A stretch of 18,737 nucleotides of DNA from Planctomycetaceae bacterium (GTDB lineage Bacteria; Planctomycetota; Planctomycetia; Planctomycetales; Planctomycetaceae): positions 1-18,737 of the forward strand of contig JALQWE010000021.1 of NCBI GenBank assembly GCA_023258825.1, written 5' to 3'. Shown piece after piece: positions 16,036 through 18,737 of the stretch. A program made the position numbers and the translations under genes. The first letter of the stretch is position 1; every line of letters begins with the position of its first letter. The notes below the pieces were generated by a model. The model was not told where the DNA came from. It ran no database searches and saw nothing but the letters and a program-made list of their open reading frames with translations.

Positions 16036-17112
16036 ATGCTCACACCACTTCCCCCCGACTCACTCTTTGCAGCGATGATCCATCATTCTCGTTTGCTGTT
16101 CCTCCCGTCACAGACGCTGCTGGCCGCCAACACTCGCAACGACCTTCTTCCCTCGCTCGCCCTGTGCGCCGTCGTCTCACTCGCTACCGGTTTGCTCACC
16201 GGACCTCTCATCATCCGCTGGCTCCGACGCAATTTCCAGGAACGCATTCACAGCGATTCCACCCAACTCAATACTCTGCATGCCGGAAAATCCGGAACCC
16301 CAACCATGGGAGGAATCCTGATTCTTCTCGCCTTCATCTGCGGACTTCTTGCGATGCCTGGCGGGCCCCAGCCAGGGGCTCCTGGACTGCTTTGCATAGG
16401 CACAGCCCTCACTTTCGGGGCACTCGGCGCTATCGACGACCTGATCAAGGCCAGAACACACAAGAAAGGGCTGACCGTCCGACAGAAACTCTGCTGCCAG
16501 ATTGTCCTCGCCAGCATCATCAGCATCGGCATTCACTACACTCGACCAGTCTCGAATTCTCCCCCAGACCAAACAACAAATGCGGTCAGCAGCCTGTTGC
16601 TGTTCATCCCCTGGTCCACCCTCGTGCTCGTGGCCATGTCCAACGCCGTCAACCTCACTGATGGACTCGATGGACTCGCTGCTGGCTCCCTGACAACCGC
16701 CGCAGCAGCACTGGCATGGATCCTCGCGGGACGCACGGAAACACAGTCGTTGGCTCTGCCTGCAGCCGCACTCGCTGGCGCGACGCTGAGCTTTCTTGGA
16801 TTTAATCGCTACCCAGCCCGCGTTTTTATGGGAGATACCGGGGCGCTCGCGTCAGGAGCCGTTCTCGCCGCAATCGCCCTCCTGGGAAACCGGGAATTGC
16901 TGCTGCCAATCTGTGGATCCGTTTTCCTTATCGAAACCACCAGCGTCATCGCTCAGGTCGTGTGGTTTCGACGCACCAAAACCCGACTCCTGCTCTGCAG
17001 CCCACTCCACAACCACTTTGTGTTTCTTAAGGTGCCGGAACCAACAATCGTCTACTGCTTCTGGGTCGTCTCCTGTGTCAGCGCAATCATCGCCAGCATT
17101 TGCTTTCACTGA
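16036..17112 (+). CDS. mraY: Phospho-N-acetylmuramoyl-pentapeptide transferase
   Basis: This inner-membrane enzyme transfers phospho-MurNAc-pentapeptide from UDP to undecaprenyl phosphate to make lipid I. It shows LHAGKSGTPTMGG (81-93), the Mg-site pair IDDL (133-136), AVNLTDGLDGLA (204-215), N-x-x-PARVFMGDTGA (257-270, Asp267) and about ten hydrophobic helices in 358 residues, the usual size. One departure: the last cytoplasmic motif reads PLHNHF (323-328), where most MraY proteins have HHH; both flanking His are kept. The start ATG has GGAAG 5 bases upstream. It is 215 bp after fhcD and not next to any mur or fts gene, which is unusual because mraY normally sits in the division/cell-wall cluster. 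It may be a relocated sole copy or a second paralog. It converges with the 103-residue gene across a structured inverted repeat. Confidence 0.93.
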   Translation: MLTPLPPDSLFAAMIHHSRLLFLPSQTLLAANTRNDLLPSLALCAVVSLATGLLTGPLIIRWLRRNFQERIHSDSTQLNTLHAGKSGTPTMGGILILLAFICGLLAMPGGPQPGAPGLLCIGTALTFGALGAIDDLIKARTHKKGLTVRQKLCCQIVLASIISIGIHYTRPVSNSPPDQTTNAVSSLLLFIPWSTLVLVAMSNAVNLTDGLDGLAAGSLTTAAAALAWILAGRTETQSLALPAAALAGATLSFLGFNRYPARVFMGDTGALASGAVLAAIALLGNRELLLPICGSVFLIETTSVIAQVVWFRRTKTRLLLCSPLHNHFVFLKVPEPTIVYCFWVVSCVSAIIASICFH

Positions 17113-17124
17113 TACCGGCGTGTT

Positions 17125-17186
17125 ACTGGCGGTCCCGTTGAGCACAATTACGCAGGAAACACGTAAAAAGTCAACGGCCCGCCAGT
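17125..17186. repeat. Long imperfect inverted repeat between convergent genes
   Basis: The left arm 17125-17141 (ACTGGCGG-TC-CCGTTGA) pairs with the right arm 17171-17186 (TCAACGG-CC-CGCCAGT) in two blocks of 8 and 7 bp around a small internal loop. Inside lies a second stem, TTACG (17148-17152) / CGTAA (17162-17166). Weaker pairing may extend outward toward both stop codons (17112 and 17202). There is no T-run on either side. It could serve as a bidirectional transcript end or be a decayed mobile palindrome. Confidence 0.6.
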
Positions 17187-17201
17187 GTGACGCGGACCGT
17201 C

Positions 17202-17513
17202 CTATTCCAGCAGTTTTCCCAGCTTGGCTGCCTGCAGCGTCGCCTGAAGCGCATTCCCACCGTGCCGCGCCACGACAGTAGCAATCCGCTCAAACTCTCG
17301 CGACACCGCGTCCTCAACCGTCAGACCAAACTGACGCAGGGATTCTTTCCCCGTCAACGTATGCTCCTTACCCGCAGAATCATGCACAACGACCATCGAC
17401 GTTGCTGCTGTCTGCACCGAGTACTCTGCAACAGTCGGTGTGTCCTTCTTCCACTCTACACGATAAATCTTCGATCCCCTCGCCGCGCGAGGAAAGGTGA
17501 AAACCCGAGCCAT
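17202..17513 (-). CDS. Small protein of unknown function
   Basis: This is a 103-residue protein that I do not recognise. It starts MARVFTFPRAARGSKIYRVE, has an alternating beta-like first half (YRVEWKK, YSVQTAA, MVVVHDSAG, HTLTGK) and a helical second half (SLRQFGLTVEDAVSREFERI, then ALQATLQAAKLGKLL). There is no signal peptide, membrane segment or cysteine, so a small cytoplasmic protein is likely. Evidence that it is a real gene is the ribosome binding site AAAGGAG at 17521-17527, an excellent match to the 16S tail, 7 bases before the ATG. That is one of the best in the window. It converges on mraY across the inverted repeat and lies about 390 bp downstream of the sod stop, separated from it by a terminator, so it has its own promoter. 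Function is not claimed. Confidence 0.75.
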   Translation of the reverse strand: MARVFTFPRAARGSKIYRVEWKKDTPTVAEYSVQTAATSMVVVHDSAGKEHTLTGKESLRQFGLTVEDAVSREFERIATVVARHGGNALQATLQAAKLGKLLE

Positions 17514-17868
17514 CTGAATACTCCTTTATCACAAACTACCGAAAACCATTCCTCAGGACTGCAGACAAAATCAGGGAACAATTTGCACGCACAATCAAAC
17601 GAGGACGCCAATCACTTCTGAATGAACCTTACATACTGCTCAACCAGAAACCGAACAACACCCTCGGGACTGTTCCCTGAACCTGTCCGAAAAAAACACC
17701 AGACACTCTGCGGTCTGTCATTTTATCACCAGGGACTGAGTCGACATTCCGCTGGTCATGCAGCATGAAGTGTATCACGCTGGGAAATTTCAGTCAATTC
17801 CCCCATGCAGGATGGCACACCACCCTAACACCACACCAGCGTATCCCGCCATCTTCAGCCAGCGCAAC
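17514..17868. other. Intergenic leader of the small-protein gene
   Basis: No supported gene. It holds the AAAGGAG ribosome binding site at 17521-17527 (minus) and a small hairpin CAGAC/GTCTG (17700-17717). The promoter of the 103-residue gene should lie here on the minus strand, but I found no convincing -35/-10 pair. Confidence 0.5.
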
Positions 17869-17900
17869 AAAAAACCCCCACAGGAAATCCCATGAGGGTT
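17869..17900 (-). terminator. Intrinsic terminator of the superoxide dismutase gene
   Basis: On the minus strand AACCC (17900-17896) pairs with GGGTT (17877-17873), continued by shorter pairings inward with mismatches, and runs into T6 (plus-strand A6 at 17869-17874). A further perfect hairpin CGGAAT/ATTCCG (17906-17921, loop GCAA) lies between it and the sod stop codon at 17941. Confidence 0.7.
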
Positions 17901-17940
17901 GAGTACGGAATGCAAATTCCGCAGTGACTCGCTGTCCGGA

Positions 17941-18552
17941 TCAGCCCTTAGCTGCAGCAAAACGACGAGACACCTCGACCCAGTTCACCACGTTCCAGAA
18001 CGCACCGATGTAGTCCGGGCGACGGTTCTGGTAATTCAGGTAATAGGCATGCTCCCAGACGTCCAGACCCAGAATCGGTGTCCGTCCCTCTGACAACGGC
18101 GTGTCCTGATTTGCCGTGCTCTCCACAACCAGAGTCCCGTCCGCTCGAACGCTCAACCAGGCCCAGCCGCTGCCAAACCGAGTCGTCGCGGCCTTGTTGA
18201 ACTGCTCTTTGAAGTGATCAAAGGTGCCAAAAGCCGCAGTAATCGCCGCAGCAAGATCCCCAGTCGGTGCCCCACCACCAGTTGGAGACAGAATCGTCCA
18301 GAACAACGCATGATTCGCGTGCCCACCACCATTGTTACGCACAACCGTACGAATCCCCTCCGGAACGGCATTCAGATCCTTCACCAGATCCTCAACCGAC
18401 TTGCCAGCCAACGGAGACCCTTCCAGGGCAGCATTCACGTTGTTGATGTACGCCTGATGGTGCTTCGTATGGTGAATTTCCATCGTCCGAGCATCAATGT
18501 GCGGCTCAAGAGCGTTATAAGCATAAGGAAGAGGGGGCAATGTGTAAGGCAT
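17941..18552 (-). CDS. sodA: Superoxide dismutase, Mn-type (Fe/Mn family)
   Basis: This enzyme converts superoxide to oxygen and hydrogen peroxide. The 203 residues align closely with the bacterial Mn/Fe family: EIHHTKHHQAY with ligand His27, GGGHANHALFW with His81, and GLDVWEHAYYLNYQNRRPDY with Asp164 and His168. The metal-selectivity region reads STANQDTP with Gln149, as in Mn enzymes such as E. coli SodA, not the SNAGTP of iron enzymes. Cambialistic use cannot be excluded. There is no signal peptide, so it is cytoplasmic. The start ATG has GGAG 7 bases upstream. It appears monocistronic: a terminator follows, and no gene lies between its start and the right window edge (about 185 bases). 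Confidence 0.95.
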   Translation of the reverse strand: MPYTLPPLPYAYNALEPHIDARTMEIHHTKHHQAYINNVNAALEGSPLAGKSVEDLVKDLNAVPEGIRTVVRNNGGGHANHALFWTILSPTGGGAPTGDLAAAITAAFGTFDHFKEQFNKAATTRFGSGWAWLSVRADGTLVVESTANQDTPLSEGRTPILGLDVWEHAYYLNYQNRRPDYIGAFWNVVNWVEVSRRFAAAKG

Positions 18553-18716
18553 CAGAAAACTCCACGCTGAAAACGTCAGACCAGAATCTCACAACAGCAC
18601 AACGGAGCCCGGACAAACCGCCCCCGGCGCTGCACCGGCCCCATTCTAGGACCCAACCTTCAGACATTCTATCCAGCAACCCGTAATTGCCCCCAAAAAC
18701 CTCGACTCAACGCATC

Positions 18717-18731
18717 AGGTGCCATGCACCT
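18717..18731. repeat. Small palindrome at the right window edge
   Basis: AGGTGC (18717-18722) and GCACCT (18726-18731) form a perfect 6-bp stem with a CAT loop. It lies 6 bases from the window end, so its full extent cannot be seen. A related core, AAGGTGC-x-x-x-GCACC, is one I recall as a recurring intergenic motif in planctomycete-like genomes, but that is memory and unchecked. Confidence 0.4.
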
Positions 18732-18737
18732 TGACAA

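Overview
The window most resembles a chromosomal segment of a planctomycete (Planctomycetota). The grounds are inference from gene content: a bacterial formylmethanofuran:tetrahydromethanopterin formyltransferase (FhcD/Ftr), a PEP-CTERM-anchored secreted protein next to a HAF-repeat secreted protein, mraY lying outside any cell-wall cluster, and many SD-poor or GTG-started genes in GC-rich, C-ending-codon DNA. Most of the content is housekeeping. I see no tRNA, rRNA, CRISPR array, transposase, phage gene or classic defence gene.

Region 1 (1-3640) begins with a perfect 30-bp inverted repeat that abuts the stop codon of a minus-strand gene. It is followed on the minus strand by a three-gene unit, transcribed right to left: FAD-dependent amine-oxidase-like enzyme, a C-terminally membrane-anchored coiled-coil protein resembling the RMD1/DUF155 family, and a multi-pass DUF1624/HGSNAT-type acyltransferase. 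Region 2 (3642-6510) has long non-coding leaders and two secreted-protein genes on the plus strand, a PEP-CTERM protein and a HAF-repeat protein, the second closed by a clear intrinsic terminator. The leader of the first contains a nested set of complementary arms that could form an H-type pseudoknot.

Region 3 (6755-13642) holds proB on the plus strand. Converging on it from the minus strand are an exported thioredoxin-fold protein, dxs and ispA (the last two coupled by a TGATG overlap, the MEP pathway and prenyl chain elongation), and an APC-family permease. IspA carries an unusual low-complexity insertion of about 65-75 residues.

Region 4 (14077-17112) on the plus strand has 5-formyltetrahydrofolate cyclo-ligase, FhcD and mraY. 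The first two both act on formyl-level C1 units, on folate and on methanopterin respectively. MraY has His-Asn-His where the family usually has His-His-His. Region 5 (17113-18737) has a structured inverted repeat, a 103-residue protein of unknown function with an excellent ribosome binding site, a Mn-type superoxide dismutase with its own terminator, and a small palindrome at the window edge.

No clear novel system is present. The best candidates for a second look are the two structured DNA/RNA elements, the IspA insertion, the variant orphan MraY and the C1-gene pairing.
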